Part shown: piece after piece, positions 21,913-32,600 of the stretch
How positions within the stretch are numbered: the first letter of the stretch is position 1
How the letters are laid out: every line of letters starts with the position of its first letter
Source of the DNA: Venturia oleaginea
Lineage: Eukaryota; Ascomycota; Dothideomycetes; Venturiales; Venturiaceae
Length of the DNA: 64,000 nt
Direction: 5' to 3'
Assembly: GCA_013176395.1 (NCBI GenBank)
Contig: JABMLP010000017.1
Span: 558,001 to 622,000 of the forward strand
The notes under the pieces: model-generated
What the model saw: only the letters and a program-made list of their open reading frames with translations
Told to the model about the DNA's origin: nothing
Databases searched by the model: none
Program-made: the position numbers and the translations under genes

Positions 21913-24900
21913 ATGGTCGAAGCTCTTTCTCAATATCCAGGAGCTGGAAAGGCTGGCTCAGACACAGCGACGAGTCCTTCGCTGTTAGCAGAAAGCCATA
22001 ACCCAGGCATTTCGAGTGGAGGACTCTTTAGCTGCATTGCCACAAAGGACGAAACCAAATACTCCATTGCGTACCAGCGAGCCTTCCTTCGAGCACCTGC
22101 TGTCAGCGATGGGGCAGCCAATGCCACGACTGAGGCGCATCTTCCAAGTGGGACTTTTAAATTCAGTGTCTCATACGGCGTAAATCAGCCCAAGAAGATT
22201 ACAATAGTCGCGAACGAACTCATCTTTTACGGGGGCTTGGAGTACAAGTTTCCTGGGCAGGACCTCGAAATTCGGTGTCACAAAATCACCTTGATCCAGG
22301 AAACTACAGGACTATTGCCTACTATCATCAACCTCTCCGGCACTGATCGTTCTGAAATTCCTGTTGCGGCCAAAGTTGGAGACATAGGTTTAGCTGCATC
22401 TGCTCCGCTCTCGATCTTGAATGAAGAAACGAAATTCATCTTCGTCATCTCCAGTAAGAAGGTGCACTGGGATTACGACAAAACGGTCACCACTGCTACC
22501 AGTGGTGGTGTTGGGAGCGTTGGGTCCGCGGGCACCAAAGGCGAGGACTCTGGCTCGTTTTCCTTGATCACCAGCGAGATGGAAATGCAGCCACTGAGGG
22601 ATGGGAAACCATGCTTCAAAATCATTACGAAAGGTGGGAAAGGAGGGAAGGGAGGCAATGGCGGAGATGGAGGCAAAGGTGGAGATGGGCTCTCTCTACC
22701 CTGGGTGGTAGACCATGAAGCCTGTAACATTGGAGAGTTTGCTAAGTGTGGCAACAACCTACATCCAACCTTCAGGGGCGCAAATGGCGGAGACTCGGGA
22801 CCTGGGGGACCTGGAGGCAAAGGCGGCGACGGAGGCACCGCTTCAATCACGATTGCAGACACGTCCAAGCAACTGGCCGATGAAGCTTGGTACATGTTCT
22901 ATTCTGAGGTTGACAAAGGCTTGGAAGGCGACAACGGGGATCCTGGATCTCCTGGGCTGGGGGGCAAGTATTCGCAAATGGGCAGACATTTTTGGGCTAC
23001 CACTCTTATATTCGGAGGAGCAGGATACTACGCGCTGGATCCAAAGTTCGAAGAGGATGCCAAAATTCTTAACCACTGGCTATCTGACGCCTACCCTGAC
23101 TCCAGTTTGGATGTACTCAATGGCACGACTGGGTCCACTAATCCCACAACCGAGACTGCCGCGCTCTGGAAGCTCCAACCCCAACAACAGGCGGATCCAC
23201 AGCCAGGACATTGCCGAGTCACCAATGCAGACAAGGCCAAGATCGCATCAGCCTTCAGTGCTGATCAATTCTTCTTCGATGCATTTATAAACCGTCTCTA
23301 CTTTGTGTCCAACAACCTCTTTACTTGCCAGCAATATATGCTCGGACCTAACGACGTTGACTCTGCTAATAAAACACTGGACTCTCCTCATCAATCTTTC
23401 AACAGTGACTACGAATGGATTCAGAGCATCGTCACTGCGGACAAGACCTTCAATCCTGCGATTCAATTGAGTTTGGATGTCTTCATCCGTACTTTTGGAG
23501 GCGGGGCAGATATCTACGGCAACGCCCCCAGTCATGTTCCAAACCCAAGAATAGGGACTTTGGATGTTCAGGAGAGCCTGGACGACTACAACACGATTGA
23601 GCAGGCTTTCATCAATGCTATGACGGTCTTGGAGGCGAGTGACAGAGATCGAAGCATACTTGGAGACCAAATCGCCGATCTTGACGCCAGGATACAAAGT
23701 GGAGAAGATTCCTACAAAGAAGAATCAAAGACTCTGGATAGCCTTCATTCAAAAATTGTAAATGCAAACGAAGAGATTTCCAAGGCCCAATCTACGCTGA
23801 AGACAGCCACCGACCAGATGGAAGACGAAGTAAAGAAGCTCCACTGTGATCTTAGCTGGGTCAAGGTTCTGGAGGCTTTGGCAGTGGCGCTCATGTTCTG
23901 CAATCCAGCAACGGTAAGATCGAAGTACTCGGGTCCTGTCAACGTGGGCTGATTTTACCAGGCTCCATTTGCAGTAGAGGGCGCAGTTCTCAGCATTGCT
24001 GCTGGGGCATTTGCTGCCAGCCGTGACAGCATCTCCACAGTATCGACAGATACTGGAGGACATATCGAGAAAGACTACTTGCTGGGCAGGTTGGAGCTGA
24101 TGAAGAAAGACGGGGCCGAACTAAAAGGGGAACTTGGGACTGCGATCAAAGCAAATGATGAAGATGGCGGAAAGTACCAAAAAGTCGTCTCAAGACTTGT
24201 TACCGACCGGGCCAAATTCGATACCATGTGCGACCAGTACTTTTTGAGCAATCCGAAGGCTGAACAAGCCAAAGAGGCTTGGGATCTCTTCATCGATGCC
24301 ATTCAACGACGAGATCAGTACTTAGTCGACTACAACAACAGCGCTATTCGGTTTGCTAAATTGAAGATACAGAATGATGGGTACAAGGCAAACAAAGCTA
24401 CTTGGACTGGGGCCGCAGGGTCCAAAGCTTCTGAAGCCGAAGTTGGTCTCGCTGCTGAGTTCTTGAAGACTGCATATGCCTCAATATCTCAGAACACATT
24501 CGAGTCGGTATACGAGTTTTGGCGCGCATTCAATTGCGCAACACTTACAAAGGTAGGATACTATCCCTATCTCTCCAGTTACCACTCTTCCTTTGGTCAT
24601 CATCACTCTTTGTACGGAGGATGAACTTCCAGCCGCCCACTTTTACCGGAACTCCCTTCCCGAACGATTAAAAATATGAGGCTAATTCATTGATGCCAGA
24701 CAAGCTTCTACGAGTCATTTAACGGACTCCAAACCTTTGGAATTGTAACCTCCTCCCTCCTCCAAGCCAGCTTCCTCAAATGTCTCGGACACGATAACAA
24801 ACTACACTCCCACCGCATCTTCAACCACTCCCGCGTCCCCAGAACCAGAGAGGTAATCTTCACCTGGGACAGCAACAAACGCCTCCTCCAATCCCTTCTA

Positions 24901-25419
24901 GACCAACGAAAATTAAACGTCAATTTCGACTGGGACCTCGCACAACACCACGGCTTTCCCCAAAACTGGTTTGACATCCGTCTCAACAGCCTCGAAATCT
25001 ACTTTACAGGCGCCACCGTCAACATCGACAAACTCACACCGCCAGAACGAACATCCGACCTCGCGAAGACGACGATTAATCTCGATATTACTAGCAACGG
25101 GACGTTTCGATATGTTGATATTGATGGAGTGAATCACCAGTTTACGCTTCCGCATCAGCCATATTCTTTTTCCTATCAGAATTTAAAGGGCGGGAAGGGG
25201 GGGGAAGTTTATAAGCCTACTGGATCGATTTTGGAGGGGGATAAGTTTGAACTTGGGTTGCAGGATATGGGGCAGGTTGAGAAGTTTCCGCTTCAATCAC
25301 CACTGGGGTTCTGGACTGTTGTTCCTGGGGAGACGGTGGAGTTGAAGGATGTGACGAGTGTGAAGTTTGTGTTTGATATGAATGTTCGGGTTCGGGAGGA
25401 TAGTGTTAAACCGAAGTAG
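21913..25419 (+). CDS. Large unrecognised protein with Gly-rich collagen-like inserts, coiled coil and hydrophobic hairpin, 1103 aa
   Basis: Exons are 21913-23913, 23962-24552 and 24700-25419; introns are 23914-23961 and 24553-24699. All joins are in phase 0. Residues 1-230 look beta-rich (KKITIVANELIFYGGLEYKF). Three Gly-rich blocks of GGxGG or GxP type follow at about 241-259, 289-308 and 336-351. A long coiled-coil-like helix spans about 574-645. A hydrophobic stretch follows at about 648-687 (VLEALAVALMFCNPAT, AVEGAVLSIAAGAFAAS), which is broken by the first intron in the gene. Then come more long helices. The last 240 residues are again beta-rich (LDITSNGTFRYVDIDG). There is no signal peptide. 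The helix-hydrophobic hairpin-helix order recalls alpha-helical pore-forming proteins, but this is analogy, not homology. I know no family for it. Confidence 0.75.
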
Positions 25420-25792
25420 GGGAGATGATTTTGGGTATACTTTTGGGAGCGATACTTTTCGGAGGGCTTTATGTTGGAAGAGAGCCGTCCCTGTCGTTCA
25501 ACCAGTTATAGAAGTAACTGAAACGTCCGGAGTGGGCCGGTATTGAGATTTCGATCGTGTCCTCTTTCTTTGTTCTCTTCAGCAAGTCTGTTTTGTATGT
25601 TGAATTGGCATTGCTGAGTTGATACACAGGCCAAATTATGTGCACTCGAATTTTGATTGATTGAGATTGATAGTAATTTTCGTCTAGCGAAGAGTAGAAA
25701 AGACTACCTAACCCTCTAAGTCTCCCTGGGGTTATAGAGACGTACTAAGTAGAGGACTTACTTACAATAGTCTCTCAAAGTATTTTACATAA
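25420..25792. other. Intergenic, 3' of the 1103-aa gene
   Basis: No gene seen. It ends at the 5-bp target duplication AGAGC of the solo LTR. Confidence 0.4.
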
Positions 25793-25797
25793 AGAGC

Positions 25798-25998
25798 TGT
25801 AAGAATGTAGATCATGTATCAGACATGTGATGTGGATTGTTAAGACACCGGATTGCTGCATTCCAGATGCAAACAGTCATTCTTTGTTATTTGCACTGTA
25901 GAATGGCCTACATAACCTGATTGAACTGCCCTTATGGCGAGAACATGCAACTCTATGTCCATTCAACTCAACAACTCTGTATTTCGCTCGATCTCATA
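25798..25998. repeat. Solo LTR, 201-bp family, copy 1
   Basis: The sequence starts TGTAAGAATG and ends GATCTCATA. It is flanked by the direct repeat AGAGC (25793-25797 and 25999-26003). A second copy lies at 47005-47205 with a different 5-bp flank (GGAGA), so the two inserted independently. They differ at only about four or five positions. The TG...TA ends and 5-bp duplications fit a solo LTR of a gypsy- or copia-like element; no internal part is present in the window. Confidence 0.87.
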
Positions 25999-26004
25999 AG
26001 AGCA

Positions 26005-27876
26005 TAACGTATTCCACCACCCGAACCGCCACACCACCCAACCCGCCAAAATATGCCAAGACTACTCCTTCCCCCATTATCTGATTTTGTCTCAACAGCA
26101 CAACTCGTTATTATTTGAACACAAAGGGACACTTCAGCTTTCTCTCCACGCCCTCCAAGCCGGCCAATTCCGAAGCCAACGGGCTGCTGCGCGCGCCTTT
26201 AACGTTAAACACCAGAACCTCTCTGATCTCGCCCGGAGTCCCATTTATCCTCGAAAAACTACCAAACGGTCGGAAACCTACCCTTAACGAGCAGCAAACG
26301 CTTATCCAATATATTCTCGACCTCAATTCGCGAGGATTTGCGCCCCGGCTGTGTGAGGTGGCAGATATGGCGGATAAACTACTGGGTATACGCGGTGGAG
26401 AGCCAGTAGGCAAAAACTGGGCTGAGAGATTCGTAACGCGCTCAGATGAGCTCAATGTAGCCTTCAATCGAGCAAAGGATAGGCGGAGGATACTACAGGA
26501 AGATCCAGAGATTTTTGGCGTGCGGTTCAAGCTCGTTGCAGACACTAAGGCAAAGTACGGCATCCACGACGAGGATACGCACAACTTTGACGAGATTGGC
26601 TTACAGATGGGCGTTATTGGGTCAATGAAGGTCGTTACAGCTTTTGAAAGACGTACAAGGCCTGAACTCATCCAGCCGGGCGATCGCGAATGGGTTACGG
26701 TTATTCAGAGCATCTGCGCAGCTGGGTATGCCGCCATTGATTATCTATAAGAACGCGTTCACATCTCTGCGTGGTATGAGGAGGCAGATATATCACGGAA
26801 TTGGAAGCTCTCAGTCTCTGAGAACGGCTGGAACAAACAACGCGCTTGGTCTTGAGTGGTTGAAGCATTTTGACGCGTATACAAAGGCGCGGCAGGTGGG
26901 GGGGGGGTAGGGGTAGGGGTACAGGCTGCTTATCTTGGACGGCCACGAGAGCCATCTCAGCCAGGATTTCAAGGACTACAGCCTCGAAAATAAGATCCTA
27001 ACCCTCTGCATGCCATCGCACTCGTCGCATATACTCCAGCCCCTTGACGTGGTCTGCTTCTCGCCGTTAACGCGCAAGTACTCCCAACGCATCCGGGACT
27101 TGGCGCGCCGACGCGTGTACCATATCAACAAGGAAGGCTTTCTCCCTGCCTTTAAAGACGCGTTTTTCGACGTGTTCACGGAAGAGAATTGTCGAAAGGC
27201 CTTTGAGGCAGTAGGGCTAGTCCCTATCAACACGCAGGTAGTGTTGGATCGCCTTGAAGTACGGCTACGTATCCCGCCAGAACCCCGCCAGAACCCCGTC
27301 TCCTAGAAACGCCGTGGCAGCCAAAGACTCCAAGCAATACTCATGAATTTGGATTCCAATCCAAGCTCGTAAGCGAGTCTTTTACTCGGTCACCAGTTAC
27401 TGCGCAGGCAGGCTTTTCACAGCTTGTTAAAGGCGCTGAATTGATGCTGCACCAGAACGCCCTACTTGTTGCACGAAACCACGAGCTTGAAGAGCAATTG
27501 GCAGTAATGACGAAGCGAAAATCGCGTAAAAGAAAGCGGATCCAGCAAGGTGGTACTATGGAGTATGGGACTGCAGCAGCACGAGTAGCTGCTGAGGCGT
27601 CTGTTGCGCCTCAGGGATCGAAGAAGGCTCGTGGTAGTGGTGATCAAGAAACAGCCCGACCAACTCAAAGGCGCTGTGAGAACTGCGGCGCGACTGGGCA
27701 CAATGCGCGAACGTGTAAAAAGGATATTGAGATATCTTCTGAATCTGATAGCAGCACGACAGACTTGGAATCTATTGTTGATAGCGATAAAATTGAAGAG
27801 TCGTAAGATGAGATGGTCGTGCCAAGAGATTTTGGCGGGTTGGGTGGTGTGGCGGATCGGGTGGTGGAATACGTTA
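26005..27876 (+). mobile_element. Fot/pogo-like DNA transposon, nearly full length, decayed
   Basis: Inverted repeats of about 48 bp (26005-26052 and 27829-27876) begin TAACGTATTCCACCACCCGA, are nearly perfect and are bounded by TA. The interior encodes a DDE_1-type transposase with HTH, catalytic core and a C-terminal zinc knuckle, broken by several frameshifts. It begins just 1 bp after the target duplication of the solo LTR at 25798. It is in opposite orientation to the related element at 34005. Confidence 0.92.
26087..27806 (+). pseudogene. Fot/pogo-like transposase, frameshifted
   Basis: The reading frame is broken near 26229, near 26745 and at a G-run around 26897. It is closed after 27306 and reopens from about 27438. 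Recognisable parts in order are: N-terminal HTH (QFRSQRAAARAFNVKHQN), NWAERFVTRSDELNVAF, catalytic Asp in NFDEIGLQMGV, second Asp in LLILDGHESHLSQDF, and PSHSSHILQPLDVVCFSPL with the third acidic position. The C-terminal tail has KRKRIQQGG, the zinc knuckle CENCGATGHNARTC and an acidic Ser-rich end. The G-run region reads GGGGTAGGGGTAGGGG, where the copy at 34005 has a single short G tract, so it has expanded here. The stop after RLRIPPEPRQNPVS is present in both copies and may be ancestral. Confidence 0.88.
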
Positions 27877-28292
27877 ATATAATACAAAAACAGTGATTTA
27901 ACAAAGCCTAGGACAGCGATTTATCCCTAGAGTTTCCATTAAGATAACTTATCAAAGTACAATTCAGCATTATCTCCGCGTACAAATCCTAAGAAATCTT
28001 CTCCTCCGTATCTTATCTATATTGCTCTTCTTCCCCTACTAAGAGGAGTCTTAATTTCTTATCGAGATTGTTCTCCCTTTTAGGCTATATATCCGCTCTT
28101 GGTCCTTCTTCGCTACTTAGTCGGGTATAAATATCGTTGTAGTACTAGGAGTGGAGGTACCCCTAGCGGGGTATCGATCATAAGGTAGTCTACCCGTATA
28201 ATAAGAGCAGAGAAAGTAGTTTGAGGTAGAAGGTAGTAGTTCGTAATTGTCACGGCAAGCAAAAGAGGTCATAGATCGGTCTATTGCTCTAA
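27877..28292. other. A/T-rich repeat-like spacer
   Basis: Sequence with many TA-rich steps between the Fot-like element and the gypsy element. It has no ORF of note and may be an old decayed repeat. Confidence 0.35.
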
Positions 28293-28297
28293 AGTGT

Positions 28298-28473
28298 TGT
28301 TATGGGCATGGCCCATGGTTGGTATAGGCTAAGAGCCTAAGCCTGATTGAGCCTAGTATAGAGAAAGAACCTCATTGAGGTTCTCTGTTTGTAGATACCT
28401 TCACTCTTTAACTGAATCTAAACAATCTTTGGCTACGAGTATGCTGCGTCTTTCCAGCTACCGTCCCGTAATA
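28298..28473 (+). repeat. 5' LTR of the gypsy element
   Basis: It starts TGTTATGGGCATGGCCCATG and ends CCCGTAATA. It is identical to the 3' LTR. The predicted start of the R region is at about 28410, because the 11 nt there are complementary to the primer-binding site after the LTR. Confidence 0.95.
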
Positions 28474-28484
28474 TAGATTCAGTT
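28474..28484 (+). promoter_or_regulatory. Primer-binding site of self-priming type
   Basis: TAGATTCAGTT directly follows the 5' LTR. It is the exact reverse complement of AACTGAATCTA inside the LTR at 28410-28420 (repeated in the 3' LTR). A tRNA-independent, Tf1/sushi-like self-primed reverse transcription start is known for elements with this layout. If so, the RNA should start at or near 28410. Confidence 0.7.
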
Positions 28485-28507
28485 CTTTACAAACCTAGGT
28501 GTACTTG

Positions 28508-29602
28508 ATGCGTAGCAACAGTACCCTATCGACTCCTACAACCTACACCCCTACTACCGACGACGACCCAATCGCGAGCATTACGCAAGGAATCGACAAA
28601 CTCTCAATGGCTCGAGCAAATTCGCCTGACACCGTACAACAATTGGTGGCAGCTCTGACCGCAGTCAGTGTTGATGGGAACACCGGTGCAAAAGCTATTG
28701 CATGGCCTAAATGGGACGGGAAAAGAGACAACTACACGCTGTTCAGATGGCAGATCAAGACAAAAATCACTGTTGAAAATGGGAAGCTTGGAAGCAATCA
28801 AGGAATATGCGCGAACATCTTCAACGGGCTTCCGACAGAGAAACAACAACGCGTCATCCAATGGCTAAGCAATGGAGAGCAACATGACAACTACGAACCC
28901 GAGTCCTTTATCAAGCATATGGACGACAAGTTCTTAGATCATGAAGCGGAAGCTAAAGCTCTCGACGAGCTGAACAAGATTAGCCAAGGCAGCAGACAAC
29001 CGTTCGAAGACTTCCGCCAGCAGTTCGAACAACTGACATCGCAAGCTGGATCCCTAGCGCCGCAAAGAGCCTCAAAGATCACTATCATGAACAACGCGCT
29101 CAACTACTCCCTCCAACAGACCTTGAAATCAGTGCGATTGTCCAGGGACGACTACGACACTTACGTAAAAGATGTACAGTACTTCGCGACGAAGACAGAG
29201 GCTCTATCCCACCAACGCCGCTATCCAAGTACGGATAAGGAGACGCCAACGACTCGAGGGAGGCCACAATCACCCCAAACAGTCAGTCGTGACGCAGAAG
29301 GCGATGTCGAAATGACTGGCATCAACGCCCTTTCAGCGCAGATCGCAGCACTGATAGCTCGGGTCGATACACTCGGAAAGGATGCGAAGAAGGACCGACG
29401 ACCTAGAGCGAAATGGCGATCCCAAACAGAGTTCTTGGCACTTATACAAGCGGGCAAATGCGGGCGCTGTAAGAAGCCCAAGCACCATCCGAACGTATGC
29501 GAATTCCGACCAGCAACACGTCCAAAGACTCAGGTCACTGCGGTAATCACACAGCATACCGATGACTCCCTACAGGAAGCCTCATCAGAGTCGGAAAACT
29601 AG
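28508..29602 (+). CDS. Gypsy Gag, 364 aa
   Basis: Structural capsid/nucleocapsid protein of the retrotransposon. I start at the ATG 28508; the open frame begins 9 bp earlier without ATG. The middle region (WPKWDGKRDNYTLFRWQIKT, then EDFRQQFEQLTSQAG) resembles gag capsid domains of fungal gypsy elements. Near the C-terminus is a zinc knuckle of CX2CX4HX4C spacing (CGRCKKPKHHPNVC). It ends 9 bp before the first codon of the listed pol frame, which is in the -1 frame relative to gag. Confidence 0.9.
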   Translation: MRSNSTLSTPTTYTPTTDDDPIASITQGIDKLSMARANSPDTVQQLVAALTAVSVDGNTGAKAIAWPKWDGKRDNYTLFRWQIKTKITVENGKLGSNQGICANIFNGLPTEKQQRVIQWLSNGEQHDNYEPESFIKHMDDKFLDHEAEAKALDELNKISQGSRQPFEDFRQQFEQLTSQAGSLAPQRASKITIMNNALNYSLQQTLKSVRLSRDDYDTYVKDVQYFATKTEALSHQRRYPSTDKETPTTRGRPQSPQTVSRDAEGDVEMTGINALSAQIAALIARVDTLGKDAKKDRRPRAKWRSQTEFLALIQAGKCGRCKKPKHHPNVCEFRPATRPKTQVTAVITQHTDDSLQEASSESEN

Positions 29603-29610
29603 CTACCCTT

Positions 29611-32600
29611 GTGCATCGTCGCGCACGAGGGTCTGAAGTAGATGTACATGGCGAAGACATTACAAAGCTACCAGGCATAAGAGAAATCAAAGCAGCAAAG
29701 GATAGGATGGAAAGTACACCCTTCTTGATAGATACCTTGATCAACGGAACTTCTTTCACCGAATCCTTCGTTGATAACGGCTGCCTCCCTTATGCTGCTT
29801 TCAGCGAGAAGAGTGTCCAAACACATCGTCTACCGCGCATCCCAATTGACACCAAACAATTGGCACTGGCTAAAGAGAGCCACGAGAACGGAGAAGACCT
29901 CCGTATTACGCACATGACCTACGCTACGATCGACATTGATGGTCGAGCAGAGCGAGTCTATGGGTATATAGTGAAAGGATTGAGCTTCCCTATTATCCTA
30001 GGCAAGGCATGGGCAGAGAGAAACTGGGTGCGATATATAGCAGCTAAGAGAAAGCTGCTTATTGGTCAAGGATCCCAGCGCATCACGGTAAGAGAAAAGG
30101 GGTGGCTAGAACAGAACACCAAAGCGCGAGACCGGCTCGCTCACGTGCGGGCGGCTTGTCTAGTGTCAGGATCTGTATTTGCAGCTATTGTTGGAAGGGC
30201 CCAGCGACGGTTGAGAAGAGATGGACCGGATGGTACACAAGTGCTGGCTATCTCGATGTCGGATATCAACAAGGCCCTAAGCAAGTTAGCAGAAAGAAAA
30301 CAGAGAAAGACTGAGGAAGAAATCCGACAAGAGATACCAGAAGAAATAGCAGAGCATGCTGATGCCTTTCTCGACGACGAAGACGGAGAGATCGCGCCCC
30401 ATCAAGAGGGTCGCGATCACGTTATCGAATTGATACGAGATGAACAAGGTCGCGAGGCAGAAGTTCCTTGGGGCCCATTATACGGCATGTCGAGGGAAGA
30501 GCTATTAGTCCTACGAAAAACACTTTCGGACTATATGGACAAGGGCTGGATACGCGCCAGCAACTCACCAGCGGCAGCCCCAGTCTTATTTGTAAGGAAA
30601 CCAGGTGGAGGCATTCGGATGTGTGTAGACTATCGGGCACTGAATCGAATCACTCGATCGGACCGCTACCCATTGCCACTAATCCGAGAAACCCTACGAA
30701 ATCTAGCAACAGCGCGTTGGTACACCAAACTTGACGTCAGAGCGGCATTTCATCGGCTCCGCATCAAGCACGGCGATGAGTGGAAAACGGCTTTTCGCAC
30801 TCGATTTGGACTATTCGAATGGCTAGTTACCCCCTTCGGACTAGCTGGCGCACCCGCGAGCTTTCAACGATACATCAACGGAGTCCTACGGGAATCTCTA
30901 GATATCTGCTGTTCAGCCTACATGGACGATGTCTTGATATGGAGCGACGGCGACTATCTGGATCACATGGTTAAGGTTAACCAAATTCTTGCCAAGCTCA
31001 AGACTGCTGGACTTCGGCTAGACTTAAGCAAGTGCGAGTTTGCTGTTCAGGAGGTCAAATATCTGGGGTTCATTATCACTGCAGGAGAAGGGATCAAAGT
31101 CGACCCAGAGAAAGTTGCCGCGATTAAAGAATGGGAGGCTCCAGTCAATGTCACAGGCGTACGCTCCTTCCTAGGCTTTGCAAATTTCTACCGAGACTTC
31201 ATCGACAACTTCTCAGAGCTCTCCGACCCCTTAATCAAGTTAACACGGAAGGCCGTCGCTTTTGTCTGGAACAAAGAACATGAGAACGCCTTTCAAGTCT
31301 TGAAGGAGCTATTCATCTCCGCCCCAATACTGGCTCACTGGAATCCAGACCTGGATACGGTACTCGAGTGCGACTGCTCTGGCTACGCGCTGGGAGGCAC
31401 GTTGTCGCAGAAGGATATGAAAGGAAAACTACGACCAGTAGCATACTTCTCCCGCAAGCTCACTGCGGCTGAATGTAACTACGAGATCCACGATAAAGAA
31501 TTACTGGCAGTAATCAAGTCCATTGAACACTGGAGAGGAGAACTACGCAGTGTTGCAGCACCTTTCAAAGTCCTTACCGATCACAAGAAACTCCGCTACT
31601 TTATGACAGCGCAGCGTTTGTCAGAGAGACAAGCAAGATGGTCGCTAATTCTATCTGAGTACCAATTCCAGCTGGAATTTCGCGCCGGAAAACTAGCGCA
31701 AAGACCAGACGCACTATCAAGAAGACATCAAGATATGCCACATGACAAGAACGACGAGAGACTACAAGGGCGAGTGGCCCAGTTGATCAAGGACGAATGG
31801 CTTCCTCCTCTTTCCGAGAGGACGACCGAAACAATCGCAATACAAGCCCTTATCTGCCCAGTCAATACACCGAATACATCCAATAGTACATGGGACGTTA
31901 TACGGGAGCCCCAGCAAAATACTGGACTGGACGGTCGACACCAGCTGACTGCCGAAAACGGTCAACACCGGTCCACTACTAGGTACGGTCAAAACCGGTC
32001 AGTTGCAAAAGGATGCGATCTTTTCGAGAAACCAGAGTTACAACTTCTCTGGGATCGCGCAATAGCAGAGGACCAATCCTACGAAGCTATTCATACGGCT
32101 ATAGTTACTGGCGAACGTTCCTTTCCTCCAGAGCTCAAGTTGTCGGTACAGCTACCCGAATGCGAAGTAGACGACCACGGCGCGGTCACGAGAAGAGCGA
32201 TCCTATGGGTACCAGATTGGGAACCGCTGCGAACAACGCTGGTCCAACAAACTCACGATTCCCATGTTACTGGGCACCCAGGGAGAGATAGCACGCTTGC
32301 GATTCTATCCAGAAGTTTCTTTTGGCCCCAACAATACAAGACAGCCCGGCAGTTTGTACGTAATTGCGACGTATGTGGGAGAACAGGAATATGGCGTGAT
32401 AAGAAGCGAGGTCTTCTGAAACCACTTCCAATCCCGGCCCGCTTCCACAGCGAGCTATCAATCGATTTCATGACTGATTTGCCCGCGGAGGAAAACGGCC
32501 CAAAATACCTCATGGTTATCACAGATCGCCTCCTCAAAAGTGTTACGTTGGAGGCTATGACTACAATGAGCGCCAAAGAGTGCGCGAAAAGGTTCTTACA

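Noticed and set aside
22473..22895. Minus-strand Pro-rich ORF of 140 codons
   Set aside because: It is the reverse complement of the Gly-rich blocks of the 1103-aa gene.
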